Assembly: GCA_013400975.1 (NCBI GenBank)
Contig: WBMZ01000162.1
Location: 124,001 to 188,000 of the forward strand
Length of the DNA: 64,000 nucleotides
Source: Atrichornis clamosus
Taxonomy: Eukaryota > Chordata > Aves > Passeriformes > Menuridae
Reading direction: 5' to 3'
Part shown: piece by piece, positions 42,540-54,082 of the stretch
Numbering within the stretch: position 1 is the first letter of the stretch
How the letters are laid out: each line of letters starts with the position of its first letter
Notes under the pieces: generated by a model
Database searches by the model: none
What the model was told of the DNA's origin: nothing
Seen by the model: only the letters and a program-made list of their open reading frames with translations
Translations under genes and position numbers: made by a program

Positions 42540-43860
42540 TTTCCAGGACTTTTTATTCCTCAAACACTTTCTCCCTGTCTCTCTGACCCATAGTGATCTG
42601 CACACACTGACTCACCAACAGTTTTTGCCCCAGCCCTCTGTTCATCACCCTCACTACCACACTCCACAGCACAGGCAGAGAGCAAGAATGACCAAGAGGT
42701 CTTGTGTTGGCAGAGGAGGATGTTGAAGGCCAGGGAAGTCAGACAAGGAGAGAAGAGGGAAATTCTCCTGTCAAACTGCAAACCCTGCACCACTCTGCAG
42801 CTTATTTTCCCCCTCTTGTCTTTCTTAACTCTTGAACAAGCCTTCTTTTCTTCCTTGGGTTTCACTCATGATGGTCAGCGCAACAATTTTTTCCTCCATT
42901 TGCCCTGCAAGTCCTTCCTGAAGAAGCAATACCTTTCCACAGCAGTGCTCCAGGCTTAGGATTTATTGCAGCTAGTCTTTATGGCTGTACCCTGCTGACA
43001 CATCCAGGGTCCTATCCACCAGTTAAGGGCATTACTATATACTAAAACATACATTGATCCCATTCATTCCTCATTATCTCAGCTAAATATGCCTAATATT
43101 CAATATTTCACAATTTTAAATTTAACTATGGTGGTGGGCTACTATTCCTCTTAGGTTCTGCCCTTTCTTTTGTGTTTACTCAACTCCAGGCCTAACTTGA
43201 AGGCTTTTTTTTTGTGATTTTCTGCTCTTTCCTGAGTCATCTAATTCACCTCGGCTGTACCCTGAAAAAATTTATTTCTTGAACAGCACCTCATGCTGAG
43301 GCTTCCTTCCCAGAGCCATCACTCAAGTCAGAAGGAAACCTTTGCAAAATAATCGTTGCCTCTTTTTTTTCAGTGGTCAAATGGTTCTACTTCTCTTGCT
43401 GCTCTTGTCATCACCAGATAGGGGACACCAATGCCCAGGATTGCTGGCAGCCCTCTCACCCCTAACTCACCGTACAGCAGCTCAGGAGCTCCCTCTGAAC
43501 TCAGACCCTGTGTCCTTGGCCAATCTGACTCTGAACCAGCTCCCCCTGCCTCTGCACAGGGGAGCACCCAGCCTTTGGCACCACAATTTGCTTCCTCCAA
43601 TGGCACCACGCTTGCCGTAGGCTCAGCAAACCAAGACCAGGGTTTTAGCAGGTGCTCCCAGCATAGGGATCCTCCTCTGGACTGGCTCTGCACAGCTGCT
43701 GGCAGCAGGGAGCGAGCTAGTGGTAGCACCATGACATTTTCCAGGCTCTCTAGACCGTTCTCTCAGAAGTCTCTCCTAGCAGCAGGCACACTTTCTGTCC
43801 CTCTGTTTTCCTCCATTAATGAGCTCGGCTGATTAGCCCCCTTGCTGCTTCAGTTTCTCC
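42540..43860. other. GC-richer block with overlapping chance frames
   Basis: Base composition shifts to more G+C than the flanks, and overlapping frames of 85-133 codons appear on both strands (longest 43431-43832 on plus and 43370-43732 on minus). The plus-strand product is Ser/Pro/Gln-rich and the minus-strand product Gly/Ala/Leu-rich, as expected when one strand is skewed. I recognise no domain, no splice-site-flanked exon and no conserved motif. A decayed repeat or chance is more likely than a gene; a rapidly evolving exon cannot be ruled out by eye. Confidence 0.35.
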
Positions 43861-46066
43861 AAATCACAGTAACACAGGCACTGCCTCCACACACTCTCCT
43901 GAATCCTAAACAACGACTGCTCTTTTCTCTGTTTTGACCTTTTTCCTGTCCTTCTTCAGCTGCCTTTTATCAGCAAAACAGGATCTGGTTGGTTTGATTT
44001 CAAAGCATGGTAGTAGCTTGTATGCTTCCAATTAATTCATGTTTAGTGAAACATTGAGCAGGGTCCCTTCAGCAAAGAGCCTAACAGCTAAACAAACCCT
44101 AAAGCCCCAACTGCAGATATCTTTTATCACCTAGAATGCAGAATGATGGAGCAGAAAAGTTTCTAGTATCTTGTACTTTGACTCTCTGGTGAGCCACTGA
44201 GACTCAAGGATGGAATTACAGGCTGTCTAAGGCAGATTGCAAACATGACAGAGAAATTGGAGAGAGTGCACTGGAGAGGAAGAAAACCCCTCCAGCAAAA
44301 GGGAAAAAAAATTTAAATCTTCAGATTTACTTTGTGTAGTTGGAACACAGCTGCATGAGCAGTGTCACCATGATTGCTGCTCATGACATGCCCACTTCTA
44401 TTATTGGTACTCTTCACAGAGCTGACGACAAACTTTTGCTGAAGGCCACAAAAAAGCTCTGTCCCACCTAACTAACAGCCTGTCACTTCTCTATGTGTTC
44501 CCAGGCAGTATTCACAGGTGTTAAGAAACAGAAAGAACTTTGAGCTTCTAGGACCTAATGGGGCATAATCTTGCTTTTCTACCAACATTTTTTTCTGACT
44601 GAATCAGTGTAGTTATATTTTTCCTTGCGCAAATGTTGTCTGTACTTTCAGTACTATGGCTGGGTTTTCTTCCTGTTCCAATCAGTTTCTTGTTTGTCTC
44701 TCCTAAATTTCATTTTCCATATTCCATATCCCATTTACCTAGTATGACCCAGAATATTATGCTGCCTGTTACTGATTTTGTGACCTGTTTGGGTGTAACA
44801 GGAACAGGCATGGGGTACTTGGTGGGCCATTGCTGGGAGCAGGAACTCAGAAAGGTAGAAAGCAGTTCCTTGTCCGTACCATTGAAGCCTCTGCTATTTC
44901 CACTGTCTATTCATGCCTGCAAAGCACGGAAGAAAAACTTCTGAGGTTGCTGGGAGCTCTCGTTTGCTAGAGCAGTGACAATAACCAAGACTGGTATGAC
45001 TGGTTAGAGAAAGGGGAGCGAGATCAGCAGTGATTCACATCACACATCTTACGTTGTGCAGAGCAAGATGAATGAAACCATCCGTACAGACAAGGGGAAC
45101 AAATCAAGAAAGCAGTGCTATGCAAGCAGACCCAGGATATCAGAAAATGCCTCCCTGAATACAACTGTGTTGTTGTCCTTTTTCTTTACAGGTCAAAAGA
45201 GCTTTAAAAGGTTTTAAAACATACATGTGTACAGCTTCTGAAACCAGTAGTGTGAATAGGTATTTTGAAAAGCACAGGTACGTGTAAGAAGACAAAAATT
45301 CAAAGACAAGTCAACTACTAGCACATTCTCTGCTTTACGGGGCTTTTCCTCCCCAGAAATCAAATTATTTCTGCTGGCTTTAGTTATTTATGATTTAAAA
45401 TAACAACTTGGAAATTGAGAAATATGGCCCACATTCAGGACAGGCTTAAAAATGTGTTTCAGCAAGTTTCAAACTGTTCTTCTGTATTGACCTGAACACC
45501 TTCAACAAATTATACAAAACTGTGCTCTGGGGTGCTATCTGGCATGCAGTATTTATCTAATGAATCAAACAATTCTTTAGTGCTTGTAGGGACAGCAGTG
45601 AGATTTATGCATCATAAAAATCTTTAATAATGCGTAGGATGGGGGAAAAAGATTGCAAACAGATATTGAGAAGATAGACTCAGGACACTGTATGAAGTCA
45701 TGAATAGAGGCACCTGGCATGGTCAGGATAATGCAAACTTATAAATGCATTTATTTAGTTGAAATAGATTGCTCCTTGGCATGCAGGACTGCCTTCCTTA
45801 CTCCGTCACAACCATGTTGAATGGGAATGCAATCTTGTTGGAGAAACTGTGAGACTTTTAATTTGCTGGAGCAGCAAAGGGGCTGAAGGATGACAATTCA
45901 GACTGTATGTGATGTGACTGTTGCAAAGGCTTCTTTATTTTGCTTAGTCCTGGGTCAGGTGATTGAGTGCTGCTGGAGGAGCTGAGAAACCCTTAACATG
46001 TTAATTCAGAATGACTGCAGCTTTACGTCCTGAGCTTTAAATACAACTTGGAGGCACAGCTTCAGA
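43861..46066. other. Gene-free DNA
   Basis: The longest frame, about 103 codons at 44633-44944 on plus, opens with a hydrophobic stretch but has no family resemblance that I can see. No RNA gene or transposon is recognised. Confidence 0.55.
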
Positions 46067-46120
46067 TATGGGAATAATCCCATTGCTTTTTCCTATTGGG
46101 AATAATCCCATTCTTTTTAT
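46067..46120. repeat. 27-bp imperfect tandem duplication carrying TAATCC
   Basis: Two neighbouring units (46067-46093 and 46094-46120) share TGGGAATAATCCCATT followed by a CTTTTT run. Each contains TAATCC (46075-46080 and 46103-46108), the core recognised by K50 homeodomain proteins such as OTX, CRX and PITX; the two cores are 28 bases apart. The duplication is certain; any regulatory role is only inferred. Confidence 0.8.
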
Positions 46121-46844
46121 CTTGGACTCACTGAGTCATGCATCTGATTTTGCAAAGTCCAAAATACAGACTCTGATTTGATCCTTATCAGCTCTGCACT
46201 TAATGACAAATGTTTGCAGTTTGCCGGTTCACTGAGCTTGCTGATATTTCCTTCTTCTGCTTCAACCCCCTGCACCAGTTTGTTCCAGTGTGAAGGCTCC
46301 ACAGACTCCAACAGGGTGTCACACCCTTTCAATCTGTATCCCCTTTTATAAAACAGACCCTATTTATTTCACACATTTCAACCAGTGGTTCTGTTCCTCG
46401 GTTTTTCACTGGGTCCCATCCCAACAGTCCCTGAAGATCTCTTGTTTACTAAATTTGAAGGCCCACTCCTGACTTCCACTTTCCCTGTCTAGAAAGTAAA
46501 AGAATCCTTTTTCTGTAGCTATGCTCATGCAATAGATGAGTATGAAATGCTGGCATTTACTGCAATTCAAATACAAATTCTGATCTGACCCTCATGCCTT
46601 CTGGATGTCAGAGCTGTCTGTTTTCTGTAACACTTATTAGAGCTGGACAGCCTTCACCTGACAGCTGTTTATTCTGAATAAAGTAGACATAGTTTGACAA
46701 AGGAGCCAAATTTCCTACTGTACAGAGAAAATTGATGGAAAAGAACAAGGAAATCTTGAAGTGCTTGAGCCTGACTCTTAAATCAGACATTTCATAAAAT
46801 AAAAATGCTTAGGTTTAAAAATATAAGGAAGACAGCAATAAAAA
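46121..46844. other. Gene-free DNA
   Basis: Only short frames (about 60 codons) and no recognised element. Confidence 0.55.
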
Positions 46845-46985
46845 GGAAAAAAAACCCAAAACAACACAACAACAAAACAAAAACAAAACCAAAAACAACC
46901 CACACCCCCCAAAACACCCCAAAATCCCAAAACAAAACAAAAAAAATCCCACCAAGACACACACACACACACACACACACAATCC
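46845..46985. repeat. A/C-rich low-complexity tract with (CA)n
   Basis: The plus strand is almost entirely A and C: AAAAC and AACAA repeats, then C-runs, ending in about twelve AC dinucleotides (46957-46981). C-runs at 46899-46901, 46905-46910, 46917-46920 and 46926-46928 give the minus strand four runs of three or more G separated by 3, 6 and 5 bases, a canonical G-quadruplex pattern. Several minus-strand frames rich in Phe, Val, Cys and Gly pass through it; they are artefacts of the skew. Confidence 0.9.
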
Positions 46986-48129
46986 CAACCCATATTTTGC
47001 AAGTAGCATGTATTTTGCTCCATATGTTTTGATGGTGCAGTTGGGTGAGAGATTTGTATGAAACTTAGGTGACTTCAGGCCACAGAAAAGAAAGAAAATA
47101 GAGCCTATATGTACAGTGGATTTCTTTAATTTCCTTTTATTTTCACAGCTTGTGCTCCTATGGACTATTTTTCTTACGTTTATTTGGCAGATACAGGAAC
47201 ATCACTCTCAATATTGACAACAAAGCACTTGTTAAAGCTCCACATAATATTTTTGAACACTATTTCTGACTTCCCCAAAGAGGATAACTCTGGAGCATTC
47301 CAGGGGCTCTTGTATTTGGAGTTCAAATCCATCAGTGTCTATGGACACTCATTCAAGTCTGACTGCTATTAAGTAATCTTAAAATCCTAATGTCATATGG
47401 AAAAATATGTTTTAGACACCTTGCTAGGCTGTCTGGGATGAACTCTAGATCTAGACTTGCTACATGTATTGCATATAGGCATTAATCTGAACTTGCCCTA
47501 TACTCATTAAAAGCTTAAATATCACAGCAAGAGCTTGTTTTTCCTCCTAAACATCACCTCCAGATTTAGACTAGTCTAGGCAGTTTTTCGAACCACATAC
47601 TCCAAATAAAGATGCTCCATTTCTTCATTTTTTTCAATTCAGAGCCACTCAAGAACTTAATAGGAGACATCACATAGGCATCTGCCTTAATAACTTTTCC
47701 CAGATTCCCCTCATCTGACCTTTGCTACTGTCTGAATCATCTTCTATGGCACTGAAGTGTAACTTTCTTCCTTGTCATTGGATATTTTGCATTACATTAA
47801 AATTAATAGTCCCACAAACATCTCCTCCAGCTCTATTTGCTTCAATTCACATACATCACCCTGTCAAGTGCATCTAAAATCTTTGCAACTACCATTCTAA
47901 TCTCTTTGCTTAGCTTTTCGTGTGCTCCATTATTTCATGGCTCAGTTGCCTTTTGTCACTGGGCTACTAACATATTTCTGAAGTCAGTGAGCATGCAACC
48001 GCATTGTTGTGATGCTGTGTAGTTGCCAAATTCTTTTAAATATCCATTTAAAAATATAAAAGAACGTAGAATATTTGTCTTATGAATAAGAATGTGTATT
48101 ATCAACTTATATCAACCTACAAGTACAAG
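46986..48129. other. Gene-free DNA, partly pyrimidine-rich
   Basis: The 47520-47960 part has a C/T-rich plus strand with few G residues, similar in character to 1-1080, and small chance frames. I see no exon or RNA gene. The CR1 copy begins abruptly at about 48130. Confidence 0.55.
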
Positions 48130-49000
48130 AAATGGGCCCATGGGAACCTCATGAGGTGTAACAGGGCAAAGTGCAAGGTGCTGTACCTGGGTTGGGGCAT
48201 CCCCCAGTGTCAGTGCAGGCTGAGGGATGAAGGAACTGAGAGCAGCCCTGCCAAGAGGGACTTGGAGGTGCTGGTAGATGAGAGGCTGGACATGGCCCAG
48301 CAATGGGCACTCGCAGCCCAGAAAGCCAAATGTGTCTTGGGCTGCATCCAAAGCAGTGTGGCCAGCAGGGAGAGGGAGGGGATTCTGCCCCTCTGCTCTG
48401 CTCTGGTGAGATCCCACCTGGGGTCCACAGCATAAGAAAGTCATGGACCTGCTGGGACAAGTCCAGAGGAGGGCCATAAATCTGATCAGAGGGTTGGAAC
48501 AGCTCTCTTATGAGAGCAGGCTGAGGGAGTTGGGGTTGTTCAGCCTGGAGAAGAGAANCCACAGCATAAGAAAGTCATGGACCTGCTGGGACAAGTCCAG
48601 AGGAGGGCCATAAATCTGATCAGAGGGTTGGAACAGCTCTCTTATGAGAGCAGGCTGAGGGAGTTGGGGTTGTTCAGCCTGGAGAAGAGAAGGCTCCAGC
48701 AAGACCTTATTGCAGCTTTCCAGTACCTAAAGGGGCCTTATAAGAAAGATGGGGATAGACTTTATAACAGGGCCTGTGACTCTGTATTTCTTTTATAAGG
48801 AAGACATCTTTTAGGATGAGGGCAGTGAAAAATGTGCAGAGAGGTTGCCCAGAGAGGTGGTCAATGCTCCAAGACTGGACACAGGCTGGACAGGGCTCTG
48901 AGCAACCTGATCTAGTTGTAGGTGTCCCTGCTGATTGCAGGGAAGTTGACTAGATGGCCTTTAAAAGTCCCTTTCAGCCTAAGCAATTCTGTGATTCTAT
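48130..49000 (+). mobile_element. 5'-truncated CR1 LINE with broken ORF2 C-terminus
   Basis: The 3' part of an avian CR1 retrotransposon. CR1 moves by target-primed reverse transcription, and most copies are 5'-truncated, as here. The frame from 48130 reads [20 protein letters not shown], matching the end of the CR1 reverse-transcriptase domain, then [20 protein letters not shown] and [21 protein letters not shown] deletion and frameshift near 48420 remove about seven residues. The next frame resumes with [20 protein letters not shown] and [20 protein letters not shown] until a further frameshift at about 48790. The 3' region has GAGAGGTTGCCCAGAGAGG and CTAGATGGCCTTTAAAAGTC, and the tail ATTCTGTGATTCTAT at 48986-49000. 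It also contains a duplicated 133-bp segment around one N. This is a dead copy. Confidence 0.95.
48425..48691. other. Assembly gap: perfect 133-bp duplication around one N
   Basis: Bases 48425-48557 and 48559-48691 appear identical throughout and flank a single unknown base at 48558. Both copies begin CCACAGCATAAGAAAGTCAT and end GGAGAAGAGAA. The CR1 reading frame continues sensibly only if one copy is dropped. Two contig ends overlapping by 133 bp that were joined through a placeholder N explains this best; a real tandem duplication that happened to trap an N is less likely. Confidence 0.93.
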
Positions 49001-51599
49001 CTCTGTGTTTATTCACTTTATCATGTTCCCCTCAGGACATAAGCCTGTCCCCAGTAAAGTGAGAACTTTGGAATGGACTAAAGCCTGAACTTCACTCTGG
49101 TCTCCATCGCTACAAGTGGTGTTCCAAAATCACTTATCTGCCAAGAATGGCGTCGGTCTGAGTTGTAAATGCTGATTTGCCTATTTTAGTGTATGGATGC
49201 CATTAGTTCCCCAAATACTCAAGTTGCAGGTCCAGTAGAGCATCAACATGGGTTTAACATTGTGCATTTTCATTAAAACACTACCTTCAGAGTGTGCTGC
49301 CTCTCTGAGGGATGCTTTCTGTGTGCCCCTGAGCGGAAATGGACATCAGGCAGCACCACCAAAGAGCTTGCTCCTGCCTATGAAAACGTAGAGAGGATTG
49401 TCAGGTTGAAAAATTCCTCATGTTCTATAAACAGCTCTCCCAAGTAAAATGAAGTGGAGAGGAAGAGCACAGACCAAAGGCAGTCTGTGTCTCTGTCACT
49501 GTGCAGTACTGCAGTGAGGGGAAGGGGGAGGTTGAATACAAAACATTAATGGCCTTGAGTTCTGCTGAAAATGACTGACTGCTTTAATGAGTGGGAGCCC
49601 TGCCAGGCTTCCACCTGACAGTCTCCGTGAGGCTCACAATCGCAGGCTTGCACCGGTTTTATCAAGAATCTGAACGCAGCAGCTGAAGAAACTTCTAGCA
49701 ATGGCTGCTTCTCCCTCCTCCAGCTTTAGGCAGCTCAGCACCCAGTCTTAGCTGGGTCATGCCAAACCCTGGTGTAGACAGGTGCTCTCATGTTACATAA
49801 ATGCAAAACCTGCAGCATCTGGAAAGTATTTGTTACAAAATTTTGCTTCTACACACTGGTTCCTCTCCAAATATTACTCGCTTCCACCTGCAAACGTCCT
49901 TTGCTATACATTACTTAACTAATTGTCTCTTGCAGACATATTGTCATCTGACTGGTTATGTGGAGTCCTGAATCTAGAGTCATTTCTGCTGAGGCAGCAG
50001 CAAAAAACCTCTGTCTCTCCCAGGGTGGCCTGGCAAAGAGAAGTCCCATGCACAACAGCCTGCAATTCTAGCTGTCCTTTCACCTAGGACTGTATTGGTG
50101 CAACAACTTCTTCTTGAGATATACTTTATATAGATATTCCTACAACACCATGAAACTTCACTGTGGTACCAGTTTTCCCACAAGGTCATTTGTTCAGACC
50201 TGCAAGGATGAGTAAAGATGAGCAAATTCTTACTCTGGAAGTTATTCAGCATACACTCTCAGGATTCCCACCTGTGCTTTTGTAGAGGAGGGCATCCAAA
50301 AACCGCAGAAGAAAGGGGAAAGATACTGAGAAAGTCTTCAAAAGACTTAGGGAATTCTGGCAGATACGAAAATACTATGGGGTTTGTTAATTTCATAGAC
50401 CTATTGCATGTTATTTAACATGTGCCAACTTTTTCTAAAACCTCTAGATACCACAGGAATCTCTTGCTGCAGGTAGTACGCAGCACAACTCCCTTTGCCA
50501 CTTTCTTACCAGTGCCTTCAACTAGCCATTATCTCCTCTGCAGTCCTTGCTTTTCATTACTGCTGCTGTATTTTATCTTGTAGTCTATTGTCAGTAAATG
50601 AAGTCTATTTCTCTCAGGAGAAGTCTACTTCTTTCGTGTTATCAGTTTTGATTGCAGCATTCTTCCTGTTGGGAGCACACCTCTCAGTAGAATATTCAGG
50701 CACCATTTCTGCATAGGGACATGCTACATTAGCACTGGCCACCGAGAATTTCAGAGAGCAAATTAGAGTAGCCAAAAAACCTGGCATCATGTCTTCGCAC
50801 TGTAAGCCAGGGTGGCAGACATCTGGGGACAAAGGGTGTCATCCATTCTGCCACCACAGCCACAAAGTAGGCAGCTGGGCTTGGTGAGGTGGAGGTTACT
50901 GCTGAGTGCACTGGGCAGAAAAGGCAGTATTTGGAGCCCTATTTTGGAAGCTGTAGTGGTGTCTACTCCCACAGCAAAGGAGCCCTGCTCTCACAGAGGC
51001 TGTGTAATGGTGCATTATGGCAGCTGTAGTTGCATTCATCTGGTTCAAGAGGTTACAAATACAATTGTACACCCTGCTCCTCCTCTGAGAGGCATTTCCT
51101 GCCAGCTGCAGGGGCAGAGGGAAGGGTGCACATCTGGTCCTCCATGGTCTCATAGCCACTGGTGAGAATGGAGTCATTGCTGCATGGGCTGATCTCTTTC
51201 ACAATCATGGGGCAGGGGAATAAACTTTGCAGCAGTCCAGACTGTACGTTCTCCTGCATGCTGGCAAGCTTCCTTTAGACTTGGATTGAATTAAGTGGAG
51301 AGCAAAAATCCACAAAATTAATGTGGTGACTTTTCACTCCCTAGGAAATCTGTAGGCACCAAAATAGCCACCACCTATGTCAGTCCAAGGGTTTTAGCAT
51401 TTCCTGCTGTATTGCAGTTATCAGTGCAGAAACTGGGTCCATCTGCAATCCAGCTGAAGTGTCATGATCTTATCGGTTTTGGAATTACAGACTTTCAATC
51501 CAATAGAAACATAATGACTAATATCAACTCCTCCTACTCAACATTTGAATAATCACTTCTCGGGATGTGATTTTTCCATGGGTTCAGTGTCATTAAAAG
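49001..51599. other. Gene-free DNA
   Basis: A GC-richer patch at 50800-51260 opens overlapping frames on both strands (117 codons on plus at 50812-51165; 93 codons on minus at 50896-51177) with no recognisable domain. No RNA gene or transposon is identified. A few CpGs cluster at 49625-49680. Confidence 0.5.
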
Positions 51600-52265
51600 G
51601 TCACATCTGGACAGGATGTAAATCATCACAACTCCATTGATCTACTCAGTTGTCCCCCATTGTGTATTTACTGAAGCATTTCTGCCTGCATGGTAGCTTG
51701 CACTTGTCCTTATTAAAATGCATTACTTTCTCTTTTTTTCAGAGACCACTTTTTCAATTTGTCAAGTTTATTTTGGAGTCTGAGCCTGTCTCACAGTATC
51801 TAACAACTTGTTTTATAGGCCAACTTAATAACTCTATTCTCTCCTCTACCACTAAAATAACTGGCAAAGCACACAACAGAAACAGCACTGAGGTTATCTC
51901 AGACTTCATGAAAATTTTCCAAGAAACTCTTCCTTTTGAGAATGAACCATCAATAGTTTCTTTTTTCAGAAAGGCTGTTCACCCAGTGTCCACCCAGTTT
52001 CTTAGTTCATGAAGTACACTGGTTTTAAATACTAAATATATATTGACCTTACTCAGTCTCTCCTTAGAGGCATACAGTTTCCTTTTTAGCTTCTTTTGTT
52101 CCAGAGGTATTTTTCCAAGAATTTAATTAGGCTAAGTGTTTGGATTTCTTGGTTCTTCAGTCTCTTTGCACCTTTTTTTTGAGACAGGCCCCACACGTGT
52201 CTTTTTCCAGTCTTCTTGTCCCTCACTCAGTCTCCAGGAGCTGTCTCTGGTAATGGCTTCATCCA
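51600..52265 (-). mobile_element. Very old CR1 LINE ORF2 (reverse transcriptase) fossil
   Basis: Read on minus, from 52265 down, broken pieces of the CR1 reverse-transcriptase domain appear in the correct order. EDWKKTRVGPVSKK (around 52197-52215) matches the CR1 'EDWKKANIVPIFKK' block. ILGKIPLEQKK (52091-52123) matches 'VPGKIMEQIIK'. ETIDGSFS (51937-51960) is next, then VLF at the position of 'GPVLFNIFINDL' (about 51875). DRLRLQNKLDKLKKWSLKK follows (51735-51790), then MHFNKDKCK (51696-51723). Spacing is shorter than in intact CR1 between the second and third blocks, implying internal deletion. Frameshifts and stops separate the blocks. The FADDTK-type catalytic motif is not readable. A similar plus-strand open frame (51650-52012) is its shadow. 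Confidence 0.85.
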
Positions 52266-53789
52266 GCCTATGGCTTCAGCCTATTTGCTAATCTAACAGA
52301 GACAAGATCCACCAAATTTAGCTCACCTAAAAAGATTTTTCTCAGTGAGCTATACCCAAGAGCTTCCCTTCCTTGGGTGGACGCTGCTGAGAAAACATCA
52401 GCAATTGCTAACTGTGCTAGCCACAAGCTCTTGACAGCTTTGGCTGGACAGCATTTGCCCTCTCCCAAATGATGATTAGGAGAGATATGCAGGACAAAAC
52501 AAGGAGATTCGGCTTAGATTCATACCCACAGCCTTGTGTGATGGGCTTCTGGCCACCCTGAAAAGAACAGACAACTTCGCAGAGGGAGAGAAAGGAAGTA
52601 TGTCTCTACAATGAAAATGCAGCTAGGAGAAAGGGATAAGGGGAAACCACAGCTGCTTGCACATGGGAGTAAAATACAGCAAGTGGTTTCACTCCAGGAA
52701 GGAAAGAGACAGGTAAAAACATTAAAAATTTCATCTTAAAGCTTTTTAAAGAAATTAACATCCCCAAAACCAAAGGAAAACATTGCAAGATTTGAATCCT
52801 GAAATGGATTTTACTCTGCAATTATTTTGTCTATTGCTTAATGAGAAAAAAAAAGTTGTCATTTGACAAAGACTGCAACTCATTTCAATCTCCATTTTTC
52901 AGGTTAACTGAAGAGCTGAAAAAATAAATTGTTTGCAAAGATCCTGTCCTGGAGCTTTTGAAAATTACCCTCTAGAGACAACAATTACAGGAGTTATGGT
53001 GCAGAACGCCATCACAGAAGTTTAACTCAGAACTGCCTGAGTTTTAGGTAATTTTGGAAGATGCCATTAGAACTGTGTTTGTAAATGGGCCTAAAAGCAG
53101 TTCTGAAGCAGCAATGAGTACAGGTTGGCTTTCCCTGTGCCTCTTCACCTGGCACCATTAAATATAATTACCTCTGGTGCTCTTCATGCTGACAGCATCA
53201 AATGACAGGTAGTTTTCCTGCAGGTGACATTCTAAGATGTATTGTTGTGTGACTGTGCTGCTGAGAAAGATGAGTAGCTTTTACTTTCATTCACCATATT
53301 TGTATTCATGGGCACCAGGAAATTAATCAGGAATTCAGTTCTTCCTCGGAGTTGAAGTTCTCTGGTTCTTGGAACAGTTCTGAGTTTGCCCAGGGGAGTT
53401 CAGCAAAAGGGTTTTTGCTTTCTTCAGACCTTGACTAATAAGGATAAATGACTCAAGTAATGAGTGAAAAGGTTAAGTCCATTTTTTTTTCAGTAATCAG
53501 TGGATTAACTCATCTCTGAATACCATTCCTGTTCATGTAGTTCACCCAGTTTATTAGTATCATGAAGCCATGGAGAGCAGGTTACAAGCCTCCGTCTGGC
53601 TCAGTCTGGTAGAGAATTCATGCCTGGTTCCTGCAGCATCTTCTTCAGGTATTTGCCATTCAATTGCCTCAGCTGCAATTAGTCCACATGCTTTGCAAAA
53701 AACACAGCTTGACCATCTCTGGAACTGATCTGTACAATATCTGTCTTAACCATCTGTTTTTCATCCCAACTGCAGAATAAGAAACATAA

Positions 53790-53816
53790 TCTGTGTGTGT
53801 GTGCGTGTGCACACAT
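53790..53816. repeat. TG microsatellite
   Basis: CTGTGTGTGTGTGCGTGTGC followed by ACACA: an alternating purine-pyrimidine run with a short inverted end. Simple repeat, no gene context. Confidence 0.85.
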
Positions 53817-53985
53817 TAATTCAGAACCAAACCTTCCTATAGTTTTATATGAAACCAAAGAGAATAGGAGTTGGAAGGTGCGTGTTCTATTATTTCTATT
53901 AAACATTTTAGCAAAAGCAGTGTAGAAGGCCAGGGATGAGACAGGAGTTCTGTTCACAATACTACAAAAGAGAGGAACCCCCTCT

Positions 53986-54082
53986 CGACTAATGCCGAGA
54001 TCACCTCTTCAGGCCGTGAAAGACCTACGTTTGTGTCCGTTCTCTGTCTGGTACATACTTTGACAGCACCCAAGGGCTCCCG
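53986..54082. other. Local CpG cluster
   Basis: Six CpG dinucleotides fall within 97 bases (53986, 53996, 54015, 54028, 54038, 54081) in a region otherwise almost free of CpG. This might be a recently inserted sequence, a small unmethylated regulatory element, or chance. No promoter or exon is recognisable and the density is far below that of a CpG island. Confidence 0.35.

Noticed and set aside
43431..43832. 133-codon plus-strand frame
   Set aside because: Low-complexity Ser/Pro-rich product in a GC-rich block that also has a long frame on the opposite strand; no recognisable domain.
46778..47023. Minus-strand frames encoding Phe/Val/Cys/Gly-rich 'membrane' proteins
   Set aside because: They are translations of the A/C-rich low-complexity tract and (CA)n repeat.
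48149..48562. Long minus-strand frame across 48149-48562
   Set aside because: It is the antisense shadow of the plus-strand CR1 coding region and runs through the assembly N.
50812..51177. Overlapping frames of 117 and 93 codons on opposite strands as a transposase relic
   Set aside because: I could not align either product with any transposase or DNA-binding motif; GC-rich composition explains the openness.
51650..52012. 120-codon plus-strand frame
   Set aside because: It lies antisense to the CR1 reverse-transcriptase fossil, whose protein blocks are readable on minus.
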